A stretch of 6,555 nucleotides of DNA from JBCDCU01 sp039180865 (GTDB lineage: Bacteria; Pseudomonadota; Alphaproteobacteria; Rhizobiales; JACESI01): contig JBCDCZ010000256.1 of NCBI GenBank assembly GCA_039180865.1, positions 1 through 6,555 on the forward strand, written 5' to 3'. Below the pieces are notes generated by a model. It was not told the origin of the DNA and did no database searches. It worked only from the letters and a program-made list of their open reading frames with translations. The position numbers were made by a program, and so were the translations under genes. Below, piece by piece: positions 1-5,699 of this stretch (its first letter is position 1; each line of letters opens with the position of its first letter).

Positions 1-561
1 GTTCTCCTGATCAAGCGAGGCGGTCGGCTCGTCGAGAAGCAGGATCGGGTGATGGGTGACAAAGCCACGGGCAATATTGACCCGTTGTTGCTCGCCACCG
101 GAAAACGTTGCGGGCGGGAGGTGCCAGAGCTTTTCAGGCAGGTTGAGACGTGCGAAGAGGTCACGCGCGCGGGCCTCGGCTTCTTCGACACTCCGCCCCC
201 GTTGAAGGAGCGGTTCTGCAACCACATCGAGCGCAGAAACACGCGGGACAGCGCGCAGGAACTGACTGACATAGCCGATCGTGTCGCGTCTTATCGCAAG
301 CACAACGCGTGGGTCACTAGCCGCAAGGTTGACGAAGTCATCCTGATGCCGAACAAGCACCTGTCCCTCGTCGATTGAGTAATTGCCGTAGAGCATTTTC
401 AGGATCGAGCTCTTGCCGGTCCCGGAAGGCCCCCCGAGCACCTTGCACTGGCCGTTTTCAAGCGCGAAGTTAACGTTGCGGACGACGGGGATCAAAAGGC
501 CGCCGCGCAGGTGCATTGTGAAACTCTTCGCGACATTGGAAACGATCAGCGGCGACGACAT
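1..561 (-). CDS. phnL: C-P lyase accessory ABC-type ATPase PhnL (3' end cut by window edge)
   Basis: PhnL is an ABC-type ATPase of the carbon-phosphorus lyase pathway. It is not a transporter subunit: in E. coli it is needed with PhnG, H and I for forming ribose-1-phosphonate-5-triphosphate and binds the complex through PhnK. The 187 visible residues show Walker A (GPSGTGKS, 44-51), the Q-loop glutamine Q100 within YVSQFLR, an ABC signature (FSGGEQQRVNIARG, 153-166), Walker B (ILLLDE, 173-178) and the D-loop SLD (182-184). The stretch LWHLPPATFSGGEQQRV and the SQFLRAVPR segment closely match E. coli PhnL and separate it from PhnK. E. coli PhnL has 226 residues, so about 40 C-terminal residues including the H-switch histidine lie beyond position 1. 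The ATG at 561 lies 3 nt after the phnK stop, with only a weak Shine-Dalgarno (GCAGGTC), so translation may depend on coupling to phnK. Confidence 0.95.
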   Translation of the reverse strand, partial: MSSPLIVSNVAKSFTMHLRGGLLIPVVRNVNFALENGQCKVLGGPSGTGKSSILKMLYGNYSIDEGQVLVRHQDDFVNLAASDPRVVLAIRRDTIGYVSQFLRAVPRVSALDVVAEPLLQRGRSVEEAEARARDLFARLNLPEKLWHLPPATFSGGEQQRVNIARGFVTHHPILLLDEPTASLDQEN

Positions 562-564
562 GGC

Positions 565-1368
565 TCAGACCTGCAAAATCGAGGATACGAGGAGCTGGGT
601 GTAGGCTTCGTGCGGATCGTCGAGAACCCGATCGGTAAGCCCGGTTTCGATAACGGAGCCGTCTTTCATGACCATCATGCGATGGGATAACAGCCGTGCA
701 ACCGCGAGATCATGTGTGACCACGATCACCGAAAGGCCGAGATCGTTGACAAGGCCGCGGACGAGATCGAGAAGGCGCGCCTGCACCGAAACATCGAGAC
801 CGCCGGTTGGTTCATCCATGAAGATGAGACGCGGCTTGGTGACGAGGTTTCTGGCAATCTGCAGGCGCTGGCGCATACCACCAGAAAAGGTGAGTGGCTG
901 ATCATCAATCCGGTCGGCTGCGATTTCCACACGGCCCAGCCAATCCGTTGCCGTATCCCGGATCCTCCCGTAATGGCGCTCGCCGACAGCCATCAACCGC
1001 TCACCGACATTGGCACCCGCAGAGACGCTCATGCGCAGTCCATCGGCGGGATTTTGATGGACGAAACCCCAATCGGTCCGCATCAATAGACGGCGCTCGG
1101 CCTCGCTCATCATATAGAGGTCCCGGCATTCGCTATCCCGCATCCGGTAGCGGACCGATCCGGTGGTGGGTAAAAGGCGGCTCGAAACGCAGTTCAGAAG
1201 TGTTGTCTTTCCAGATCCGGATTCCCCAACGATGGCGAGAACTTCGCCCGGCCACAGCTTGAAGCTGACATTCTTGCAGCCGATCCTCTTGCCGTAGAAC
1301 TTGGTAAGGCCCGCCACGTTGAGGAGCGGCTGGTCGGCTTGTTCATGGGTGGACGTCGTTTCGGTCAT
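565..1368 (-). CDS. phnK: C-P lyase ABC-type ATPase PhnK
   Basis: PhnK is the ABC-type ATPase that docks on the PhnGHIJ core complex at PhnJ. It resembles oligopeptide/nickel importer ATPases but has no permease partner here. The 267-residue product has Walker A (GESGSGKT, 48-55), Q-loop Q105 (VHQNP), signature FSGGMRQRLQIAR (161-173), Walker B LIFMDE (181-186), D-loop GLD (190-192) and H-switch H219 (VVTHD), so all ATPase motifs are intact. The tail RVLDDPHEAYTQLLVSSILQ is nearly identical to E. coli PhnK (252 residues). The ATG at 1368 is preferred because it overlaps the phnJ stop as ATGA and the homology (QPLLNVAGL) begins about a dozen residues later. The open frame continues upstream to an ATG at 1419, which would add 17 residues inside phnJ with no homology. 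The Shine-Dalgarno is weak, consistent with coupling to phnJ. The N-terminal leader is slightly longer than in E. coli. Confidence 0.96.
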   Translation of the reverse strand: MTETTSTHEQADQPLLNVAGLTKFYGKRIGCKNVSFKLWPGEVLAIVGESGSGKTTLLNCVSSRLLPTTGSVRYRMRDSECRDLYMMSEAERRLLMRTDWGFVHQNPADGLRMSVSAGANVGERLMAVGERHYGRIRDTATDWLGRVEIAADRIDDQPLTFSGGMRQRLQIARNLVTKPRLIFMDEPTGGLDVSVQARLLDLVRGLVNDLGLSVIVVTHDLAVARLLSHRMMVMKDGSVIETGLTDRVLDDPHEAYTQLLVSSILQV

Positions 1369-2240
1369 TGACTGTCGCCACCCGCTTGGCCGGTGTTCCT
1401 TGCGCGGCGGTTTTCGCAATAGTTCGTGTCGGAGCAGACGAACATTCGGCCACCCCGATCGTCGAGAACCACCTCATCCAGATAGACACGTGTTGCGCCG
1501 CAGAGTGCGCAAGGTTGATCGAAACGCTGCACTTCGAACGGATAATCCTCGAAATCGAGGCTCACGACCTCTGTGTGTGGCGGGATTGCATAGATCCGTT
1601 TCTCGCGACCGGCTCCGAAGAGTTGGAGCGCTTCGGATTTGTGCATCTTTGGATTATCGAATTTCGGTGTGGGGCTCGGATCCATCACGTAGCGACCGGC
1701 AACCGTCACCGGATAGGCATAGGTCGTCGCGATATGGCCGTTCTTCGAAATATCTTCGTAGAGCTTCACATGCATAAGCCCGTAATCTTCCAGCGCATGC
1801 ATTTTACGGGTCTCGGTCTCGCGCGGCTCCAGGAACCGGAGCGGCTCGGGAATCGGCACCTGATAGACCAGAATTTGACCGGAGGCGAGCGGCGTCTCGG
1901 GAATACGGTGCCGCGTCTGGACGATGGTCGCGTTCGTGGTTTCCGTCGTGGTTTCCACATTGGCGGTCTTGGCGAAGAAGGCACGGATCGAAACAGCATT
2001 GGTTGTATCATCCGCGCCCTGGTCGATCACCTTGAGGATGTCGTCCGGTCCGATAATCGATGCAGTCACCTGAACCCCGCCGGTTCCCCAACCATAGGGC
2101 ATCGGCATTTCGCGGCTTGCGAAGGGAACCTGGTAACCTGGAATGGCAATCGCTTTCAAAATCGCACGGCGGATCATGCGTTTGGTCTGCTCGTCCAGAT
2201 AGGCGAAATTGTAGGTTGCAAGCTCGCTGACGGCGTTCAT
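1365..2240 (-). CDS. phnJ: Alpha-D-ribose 1-methylphosphonate 5-phosphate C-P lyase PhnJ
   Basis: PhnJ is the radical S-adenosylmethionine enzyme that cleaves the C-P bond of ribose-1-phosphonate-5-phosphate, releasing the alkane (methane from methylphosphonate) and a cyclic ribose phosphate. The 291-residue protein has the family's unusual non-CX3CX2C cysteine pattern: C244, C247, C269 and C275 (CX2CX21CX5C). It aligns with E. coli C241, C244, C266 and C272, of which three bind the 4Fe-4S cluster and the last is the proposed thiyl-radical residue. The glycine proposed to carry the glycyl radical (E. coli G32) aligns with G35 in AIPGYQVPF. Other highly conserved segments are MPYGWGTGG (47-55), QTRHRIPETP (108-117) and MDPSPTPKFDNPKM (186-199). 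Length is close to E. coli (281). The start overlaps the phnI stop as ATGA and has a perfect AGGAGG Shine-Dalgarno 7 nt upstream. All catalytic residues appear intact. Confidence 0.98.
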   Translation of the reverse strand: MNAVSELATYNFAYLDEQTKRMIRRAILKAIAIPGYQVPFASREMPMPYGWGTGGVQVTASIIGPDDILKVIDQGADDTTNAVSIRAFFAKTANVETTTETTNATIVQTRHRIPETPLASGQILVYQVPIPEPLRFLEPRETETRKMHALEDYGLMHVKLYEDISKNGHIATTYAYPVTVAGRYVMDPSPTPKFDNPKMHKSEALQLFGAGREKRIYAIPPHTEVVSLDFEDYPFEVQRFDQPCALCGATRVYLDEVVLDDRGGRMFVCSDTNYCENRRARNTGQAGGDSQ

Positions 2241-3364
2241 TCAGCAGCCTCCTGCTGATCACCATTGTCCTCTTCCTGCGCCTCGTGCTCAGCGCGCATT
2301 CTTCGCACAAGCTTAAGCTCAGCCTGGAAATCGACATAATGGGGAAGCTTTAGATGTTCGACGAAGCCGGTCGCCTGCACATTGTCGGAATGGCTGATGA
2401 CGAATTCCTCGTCCTGGGCAGGCGCGATTAAATCTTCGCCGAGTTCCTCTGCTCTCAGAGCTCGGTCGCACAACGCCATCGACATCGCTTTGCGCTCGGA
2501 CTGACCGAATACCAGTCCGTACCCCCGAGTGAATTGCGGCGGTGTCTTCGCCGAACCCTTAAACTGGTTCACCATCTGACATTCCGTGACCTGAACGCGG
2601 CCGATCGTGACGGCGAAACCGAGTTCCGGCAGAAAGACCTCGACGTCAACGTCTCCGATGCGGATTTCACCGGCAAACGGATGGCTGCGCGCAAAGCCGC
2701 GTTGGGTTGAATAGCCAAGACCGAGCAGGAAGCCCTCGTCACCGCGGGCAAGCGCCTGAAGCCGCGCATCGCGTGGCATCGGATAACGGACCGGTTTCTG
2801 TGTTATGTCACTCACCGGTTCGGTCTCGCTTTTTCCGGCGACTTCGCCGTCGCCCTCAATAAGGCCGTCGTGAGCCAGGATGTCCGACACACGGACATAA
2901 GCGGCATCGTCGGTAGCCATCCGTTCGGGCTCTCCGATGTCCGGTGTATCCGGTTCGTCTTCCGCAAGCGTCGGATCGAGCAATCGGTGCGTATAATCAA
3001 ACGTCGGGCCGAGGGTCTGCCCGCCCGGCAAATCCTTGTAGGTTGCCGATATCCTGCGCTCGATTGCCATCTTCCCGGTATTGATCGGCTCGCTATGGCC
3101 AAAGCGCGGTAGAGTTGTCCGGTAGGCACGGATGAGAAAGATCGCCTCGATCAGATCTCCGCGAGCCTGTTTGACGGCGAGCGCGGCGAGTTGACGATCA
3201 TAGAGCGAGCCCTCGTTCATTACGCGATCGACGCCAAGCGCCAGCTGTTCGGCGATTTGATCAAGGGAAAGCGCCGGTACCGAGCGATCGCCACGCCGCC
3301 TGTCAGCCAACAGCTTGTGAGCGTTGCGGATAGCCGTTTCGCCCCCTTTCACTGCGACATACAT
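2237..3364 (-). CDS. phnI: C-P lyase core subunit PhnI (phosphonate:ATP ribosyl-transferring nucleosidase)
   Basis: PhnI is the catalytic subunit that, with PhnG, PhnH and PhnL, exchanges the adenine of ATP for a phosphonate, giving ribose-1-phosphonate-5-triphosphate. Alone it acts as a purine nucleosidase in E. coli. The 375-residue product starts MYVAVKGGE like E. coli PhnI (354 residues) and keeps ERRISATYKDLPGGQTLGPT (102-121), LARGDEGFLLGLGYSTQRG (205-223), FTRGYGLVFGQSERKAM (278-294) and LKLPHYVDFQAEL (338-350). H337 and H342 align with E. coli H328 and H333, reported metal ligands at the PhnI-PhnJ interface. It differs in a longer acidic, proline-rich segment (about 131-190) and an acidic C-terminal tail (about 358-375). 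The start at 3364 lies 3 nt after the phnH stop and has a strong GGAGG 8 nt upstream (3373-3377). It overlaps phnJ by 4 nt. Confidence 0.97.
   Translation of the reverse strand: MYVAVKGGETAIRNAHKLLADRRRGDRSVPALSLDQIAEQLALGVDRVMNEGSLYDRQLAALAVKQARGDLIEAIFLIRAYRTTLPRFGHSEPINTGKMAIERRISATYKDLPGGQTLGPTFDYTHRLLDPTLAEDEPDTPDIGEPERMATDDAAYVRVSDILAHDGLIEGDGEVAGKSETEPVSDITQKPVRYPMPRDARLQALARGDEGFLLGLGYSTQRGFARSHPFAGEIRIGDVDVEVFLPELGFAVTIGRVQVTECQMVNQFKGSAKTPPQFTRGYGLVFGQSERKAMSMALCDRALRAEELGEDLIAPAQDEEFVISHSDNVQATGFVEHLKLPHYVDFQAELKLVRRMRAEHEAQEEDNGDQQEAAE
2241..2258 (-). promoter_or_regulatory. Hairpin displaying the phnJ Shine-Dalgarno, at the phnI/phnJ junction
   Basis: On the minus strand the sequence TCAGCAG-GAGG-CTGCTGA forms a perfect 7-bp stem with a 4-nt GAGG loop, ending directly before the phnJ ATG (2240-2238). 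The phnJ Shine-Dalgarno AGGAGG (2253-2248) occupies the loop and the top of the stem. The same bases encode the last residues of PhnI (DQQEAAE). The symmetry is directly visible. A role in coupling phnJ translation to phnI translation is inference, because the stem is short and partly follows from CAG and GCT codons. Confidence 0.5.
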
Positions 3365-3367
3365 GGA

Positions 3368-4000
3368 TTAGGCCTCCACGATCCATACGGTCGTCGAGCG
3401 GGGCAGGGCCGCGACGTGTTTTTGAGTGACGAGGATGAGGTCGACGCCACGCGGAAACATCTTGCGGTTCGTTTGGAGGGCTTCAATCAACGTTACTGGA
3501 AATGGATCAGCGACGAGCCGTGCTTCGCCATCGATGCCTGGTCCTTCGAGGATCAACGTCGCGTTATCGTTTTCAGCACCAGCGAGCCTGTCGATGCCCA
3601 AGATGAGTGTCGTGGATGTCTCCGGGTATTCAGCACTCCCGAGCGCGAAGGTCGAGAGATCGGGCATCGCGTCCGGTGAAAGGATGAGAGCAAAGTCAGC
3701 ATCACTGGGATGGTCAGCAATGAGAGCACCGGTCTGAAATCCGATCCACGCGGAGATTTCAGGTCGTGCAAGAAGACTAGGCTCCAGCCAAACGCTTGTA
3801 TCGTGATCGCACAGCGTCAACAGGATAGCGCCTGCGGCCGGGGGGATTGGTTTTGGTGGGATCGTCCCGTCCGAGAATGAATGCACAGTTCCCGGTTTTG
3901 CCATCGCGTCCATAATCGCGCGAAATGCCGCTTGCGATTGGAAGACCGCATCGTCGAAGCCGCCGCTCAAATAAATGTTATCGATCGGTGCGCCCGTCAC
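3368..4000 (-). CDS. phnH: C-P lyase core subunit PhnH
   Basis: PhnH is a structural subunit of the C-P lyase core complex. It has a PLP-transferase-like fold without the cofactor site and assembles with PhnG, I and J in E. coli. The 210-residue product is recognised by FRAIMDAMAKPG (26-37; E. coli FRRLLKAMSEPG), LLTLCDHDTSVWL (60-72; E. coli LLTLADNDTPVWL) and FPRGVDLIL (182-190; E. coli FPLGIDLIL). It is about 16 residues longer than E. coli PhnH (194), mainly at the N terminus. The start codon is GTG (minus strand 4000-3998), overlapping the phnG stop as GTGA, with a fair AGGGG Shine-Dalgarno 9 nt upstream (4010-4014). No in-frame ATG occurs before the conserved region, which supports the GTG choice. 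The TAA stop is 3 nt before phnI. The middle of the protein (about 90-160) is poorly conserved, as usual in this family. Confidence 0.95.
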   Translation of the reverse strand: MTGAPIDNIYLSGGFDDAVFQSQAAFRAIMDAMAKPGTVHSFSDGTIPPKPIPPAAGAILLTLCDHDTSVWLEPSLLARPEISAWIGFQTGALIADHPSDADFALILSPDAMPDLSTFALGSAEYPETSTTLILGIDRLAGAENDNATLILEGPGIDGEARLVADPFPVTLIEALQTNRKMFPRGVDLILVTQKHVAALPRSTTVWIVEA

Positions 4001-4464
4001 TCGTCTTCACCCCTGACCAGCGTAAAGAAATCGACCTTTGTCGCCTGAACTTCCTCTTTGCGTTTGGTTTCTCGCGCTTCGAATTGTTGCGTAAGCGGTT
4101 CGGTGATTGTTTTATCGATTATTCCGGCGCGCACTGGGTCCTGAGCGAGCGCGTCAATCAGCGCAACCAGCCTTGCTTTTTCGCGGTTGCGTCCCAAAAT
4201 CAGAGATGTTCCGACTGATCCATCGTGCAGTTTGACTGTCGCGCGCGTCACCGTGCAGTCGCCGAAATTGAAAGCGGAGCCGCCGCCGCCGATGCGCCCA
4301 CGAAGTGAAATGAGACCCGTTTCCGGTCCGCGGACCAGTTGGTGTGGAGGATCTTCGCCGAGCATGGTGAAAGCTGCCGTTAGGCTTGCTTCATCGCTAA
4401 GGGCTAGGACAGAAAGTCGCTCTTGCCTTTTTCTGTCGCTTTGCGAAAGGTCATTATCGGCCAT
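3997..4464 (-). CDS. phnG: C-P lyase core subunit PhnG
   Basis: PhnG is a small subunit of the C-P lyase core complex and is required with PhnI, PhnH and PhnL for the ATP-phosphonate coupling step. The 155-residue product (E. coli 150) is identified by VRGPETGLISLRGRIGG (44-60; E. coli IRAAETGLVQIQARMGG), GDCTVTRATVKLHDGSVG (68-85) and the C-terminal KVDFFTLVRGED (143-154; E. coli RVDFFTMVRGDN). It is the first gene of the operon. The ATG at 4464 gives the expected N-terminal length, with RQERLSVLALSDEASL aligning with E. coli RQHWMSVLAHSQPAEL. There is no good Shine-Dalgarno just upstream (the leader reads GGATATAGCTAATTAA), so initiation may be modest or rely on the A/T-rich leader. Transcription probably starts in the 122-bp gap shared with divergent phnF. 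It overlaps phnH by 4 nt. Confidence 0.95.
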   Translation of the reverse strand: MADNDLSQSDRKRQERLSVLALSDEASLTAAFTMLGEDPPHQLVRGPETGLISLRGRIGGGGSAFNFGDCTVTRATVKLHDGSVGTSLILGRNREKARLVALIDALAQDPVRAGIIDKTITEPLTQQFEARETKRKEEVQATKVDFFTLVRGEDE

Positions 4465-4493
4465 TTAATTAGCTATATCCAAGCTGATAAATT

Positions 4494-4519
4494 GGTCTGC
4501 ATTAATAGATGTATTGACC
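4494..4519. promoter_or_regulatory. Candidate PhnF operator (imperfect inverted repeat)
   Basis: GGTC at 4494-4497 and GACC at 4516-4519 are inverted around a mostly A/T core that also holds CAT (4500-4502) and ATG (4509-4511). It includes GTATTGAC (4511-4518), five of six positions of the GT-N-TA-N-AC pattern described for HutC-type GntR regulators. Its position between phnG and phnF suits autoregulation plus operon repression. The symmetry is imperfect, so this is a tentative call. Confidence 0.25.
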
Positions 4520-4540
4520 CGTCTCGTTTACTTAAGGCGT

Positions 4541-4558
4541 GTGACATCCGTATGACGC
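4541..4558 (-). promoter_or_regulatory. Candidate Pho box (PhoB site) for phnG
   Basis: Read on the minus strand, the site is GCGTCAT-ACGG-ATGTCAC: two 7-mers in direct repeat separated by 4 nt, matching the known Pho-box layout (CTGTCAT-N4-CTGTCAC/T) at about 11 of 14 half-site positions. Its orientation points toward phnG, 77 nt upstream of that start codon, as expected for activation of a phosphonate operon under phosphate limitation. The match is by eye. No clear -10 sequence sits the expected ~10 nt downstream, which lowers certainty. Confidence 0.55.
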
Positions 4559-4586
4559 TTGAAGCCAGATTTATGGGGAATGCGGG

Positions 4587-5339
4587 ATGAGCACCGACGA
4601 GTTTCCGCTTGAGCGTCACTCGGGGATCGCCCTATGGCGGCAAATCGCCGATAAACTCCGTCAGGCTCTTCCTGATCTTGCTGACGAACGGGGGAAACTC
4701 CCTCCGGAACCGATGCTTGCCGAACAGTTTCAGGTAAACCGTTTGACCTTAAGATCTGCTGTAAAGGCTCTTGTGGATGAGGGCATATTGCGGCGCGAGC
4801 AGGGTCGAGGAACGTTCGTTATCCGGCAAAAACGACTCACTTACCCGATTTCGCGGCGCACGCGCTTCTCTGCCGGTCTCGCCCAACAGGCCGATGAACG
4901 CGAAGTGCGGGTAATCGGCACAGACGGCAATCTTGTCGAAAACCGCGCGGCCGACAAACTTAAACTCCCGGCAGCGACACGCTTTGAACGCATCGAAACC
5001 GTCAGTGTTGCCGATAATATCCCCGTGATCTGGGGCATGTCGTGGTTTCCGACGGACCGTTTTTCCGGAATAGGTGAGCGCATCGAGGAACATCGCTCGA
5101 TCACAAAGGCTCTGCGTGATTTCGGCGTCGAAGACTATATGCGTGAGACGACTGAGATTGAGGCATTGCTTGCCGACATCGAGGATCGCAAACGCTTGCA
5201 GCTCTCACCCGGAGCCGTCGTCCTGAAGACGACCGCGGTGAACGTTGACGCTGATTTCGTGCGAATTCAGTTTACCCAAAGTTGCATGGCCGCAAATCGG
5301 GTGGTGCTGAAGATCGATAGCGAATTGCCGGAAAGATGA
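4587..5339 (+). CDS. phnF: GntR/HutC-family phosphonate operon regulator PhnF
   Basis: This predicted DNA-binding repressor has 250 residues. An N-terminal winged helix-turn-helix of the GntR type (about 13-80) contains LPPEPMLAEQFQVNRLTLR (38-56) and the wing RREQGRGTFV (69-78). A C-terminal UTRA effector-binding domain (about 88-245) follows. The order and motifs match E. coli PhnF (LPAEQQLAARFEVNRHTLR and RRQGVGVLV). The linker YPISRRTRFSAGLAQQ resembles E. coli YPLNAQARFSQNLLDQ, a stretch that helps separate PhnF from other HutC-type regulators. Divergence from phnGHIJKL supports the assignment. The effector is unknown. Mycobacterial PhnF represses phosphonate/phosphate transport genes, and the same mode is inferred here. 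The ATG at 4587 has a GGGGA Shine-Dalgarno 7 nt upstream. It converges on the next gene with a 48-nt gap (5340-5387) in which I see no clear intrinsic terminator. Confidence 0.92.
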   Translation: MSTDEFPLERHSGIALWRQIADKLRQALPDLADERGKLPPEPMLAEQFQVNRLTLRSAVKALVDEGILRREQGRGTFVIRQKRLTYPISRRTRFSAGLAQQADEREVRVIGTDGNLVENRAADKLKLPAATRFERIETVSVADNIPVIWGMSWFPTDRFSGIGERIEEHRSITKALRDFGVEDYMRETTEIEALLADIEDRKRLQLSPGAVVLKTTAVNVDADFVRIQFTQSCMAANRVVLKIDSELPER

Positions 5340-5387
5340 AACGTCTTCAGGCCGCAGATAACGAAACTGAACGGGCTCTTGATGTTC

Positions 5388-5639
5388 TTAAAACGCTTTG
5401 AATGTGAGCGTCGTCAAAGACCGTTCGATACCGACAATACCGAACACGTTATCATTCAGGTATTTTCCGATATCGGCATCTTTCGGGATATAAATCTTGG
5501 CAAGGAGATCCCAGTCGCCGCTGGTCGAATAGAGTTCCGAACAGATCTCGCGATCATAGAGACGATCCGCGACCTGATAGGCCGTGCCCGGCTTACAGCG
5601 TAGCTGCACAAAAACGCAATTCATCAGGCCTTGCGACAT
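5388..5639 (-). CDS. Stand-alone Lrp/AsnC ligand-binding (RAM) domain protein
   Basis: The 83-residue product consists only of the effector-binding (RAM) domain of Lrp/AsnC regulators and lacks the helix-turn-helix. It shows the beta-alpha-beta-beta-alpha-beta order: strand NCVFVQLRC (7-15), helix AYQVADRLYDR (20-30), strands SELYSTSGDWDLLAKIYI (34-51) with the typical GDWD turn, helix IGKYLNDNVF (57-66) and a last strand SLTTLTFKAF (74-83). Such modules oligomerise and bind amino acids or similar small molecules. Some modulate full-length Lrp proteins, but the function here is unknown. M1 at 5639 is chosen over M6 because AAGGAG (complement at 5647-5652) lies 7 nt upstream. It is on the same strand as nth, 60 nt downstream of the nth stop, and convergent with phnF. 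Nothing links it to phosphonate use. Confidence 0.85.
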   Translation of the reverse strand: MSQGLMNCVFVQLRCKPGTAYQVADRLYDREICSELYSTSGDWDLLAKIYIPKDADIGKYLNDNVFGIVGIERSLTTLTFKAF

Positions 5640-5656
5640 GGCGGCTCTCCTTTCTC

Positions 5657-5695
5657 TCGCCGGCTTGTCCAGCGTGTGGCGGCTATCACCGGCGA
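5657..5695. repeat. Inverted repeat between nth and the RAM-domain gene
   Basis: TCGCCGG (5657-5663) and CCGGCGA (5689-5695) are perfect 7-bp inverted arms around a 25-nt loop, filling most of the gap after the nth stop codon. On the minus-strand transcript no U-tract follows. Instead the sequence runs into GAGAGAAAGGAGAG, the Shine-Dalgarno of the RAM gene. This makes an intrinsic terminator unlikely. A leader structure, an operator, an mRNA-end stabiliser or chance remain possible. Confidence 0.4.
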
Positions 5696-5699
5696 TACT

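Larger units (their letters stand above)
4465..4586. promoter_or_regulatory. Divergent phnG/phnF control region
   Basis: This 122-bp gap separates the divergent start codons of phnG (minus) and phnF (plus) and is more A/T-rich than the flanking genes. It must contain the promoters of both. A Pho-box candidate lies in its phnF-proximal half and a GGTC/GACC inverted repeat near its middle, each listed separately. A weak plus-strand promoter candidate, TTTACT (4527-4532), 18-nt spacer, TATGAC (4551-4556), would overlap the Pho box, but its match is poor. No convincing -10 box stands out on the phnG side. The phnF Shine-Dalgarno is GGGGA at 4575-4579, 7 nt before its ATG. Confidence 0.8.

Noticed and set aside
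1..1368. PhnK and PhnL as phosphonate importer ATPases
   Set aside because: Signature-region sequences match PhnK and PhnL of C-P lyase specifically, and no permease or binding-protein gene is present in the window. The importer ATPase would be PhnC.
1369..1419. N-terminal extension of phnK to an upstream ATG
   Set aside because: It would overlap phnJ by 55 nt, adds 17 residues with no similarity to PhnK, and the ATGA junction at 1365-1368 gives a better start.
1368..2258. Long plus-strand open frame (296 codons) opposite phnJ
   Set aside because: Its extent mirrors phnJ almost exactly, it has no recognisable domain and its composition (His, Arg, Ile rich) is typical of an antisense shadow of a GC-biased gene.
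4749..5104. Minus-strand open frames opposite phnF
   Set aside because: They lie wholly within the well-supported phnF gene, lack homology I can recognise and have no Shine-Dalgarno context of note.
5340..5387. Bidirectional terminator between phnF and the RAM gene
   Set aside because: The only inverted arms seen (TTCAG 5346-5350 with CTGAA 5367-5371) are 5 bp with a 16-nt loop and no U-run on either strand.
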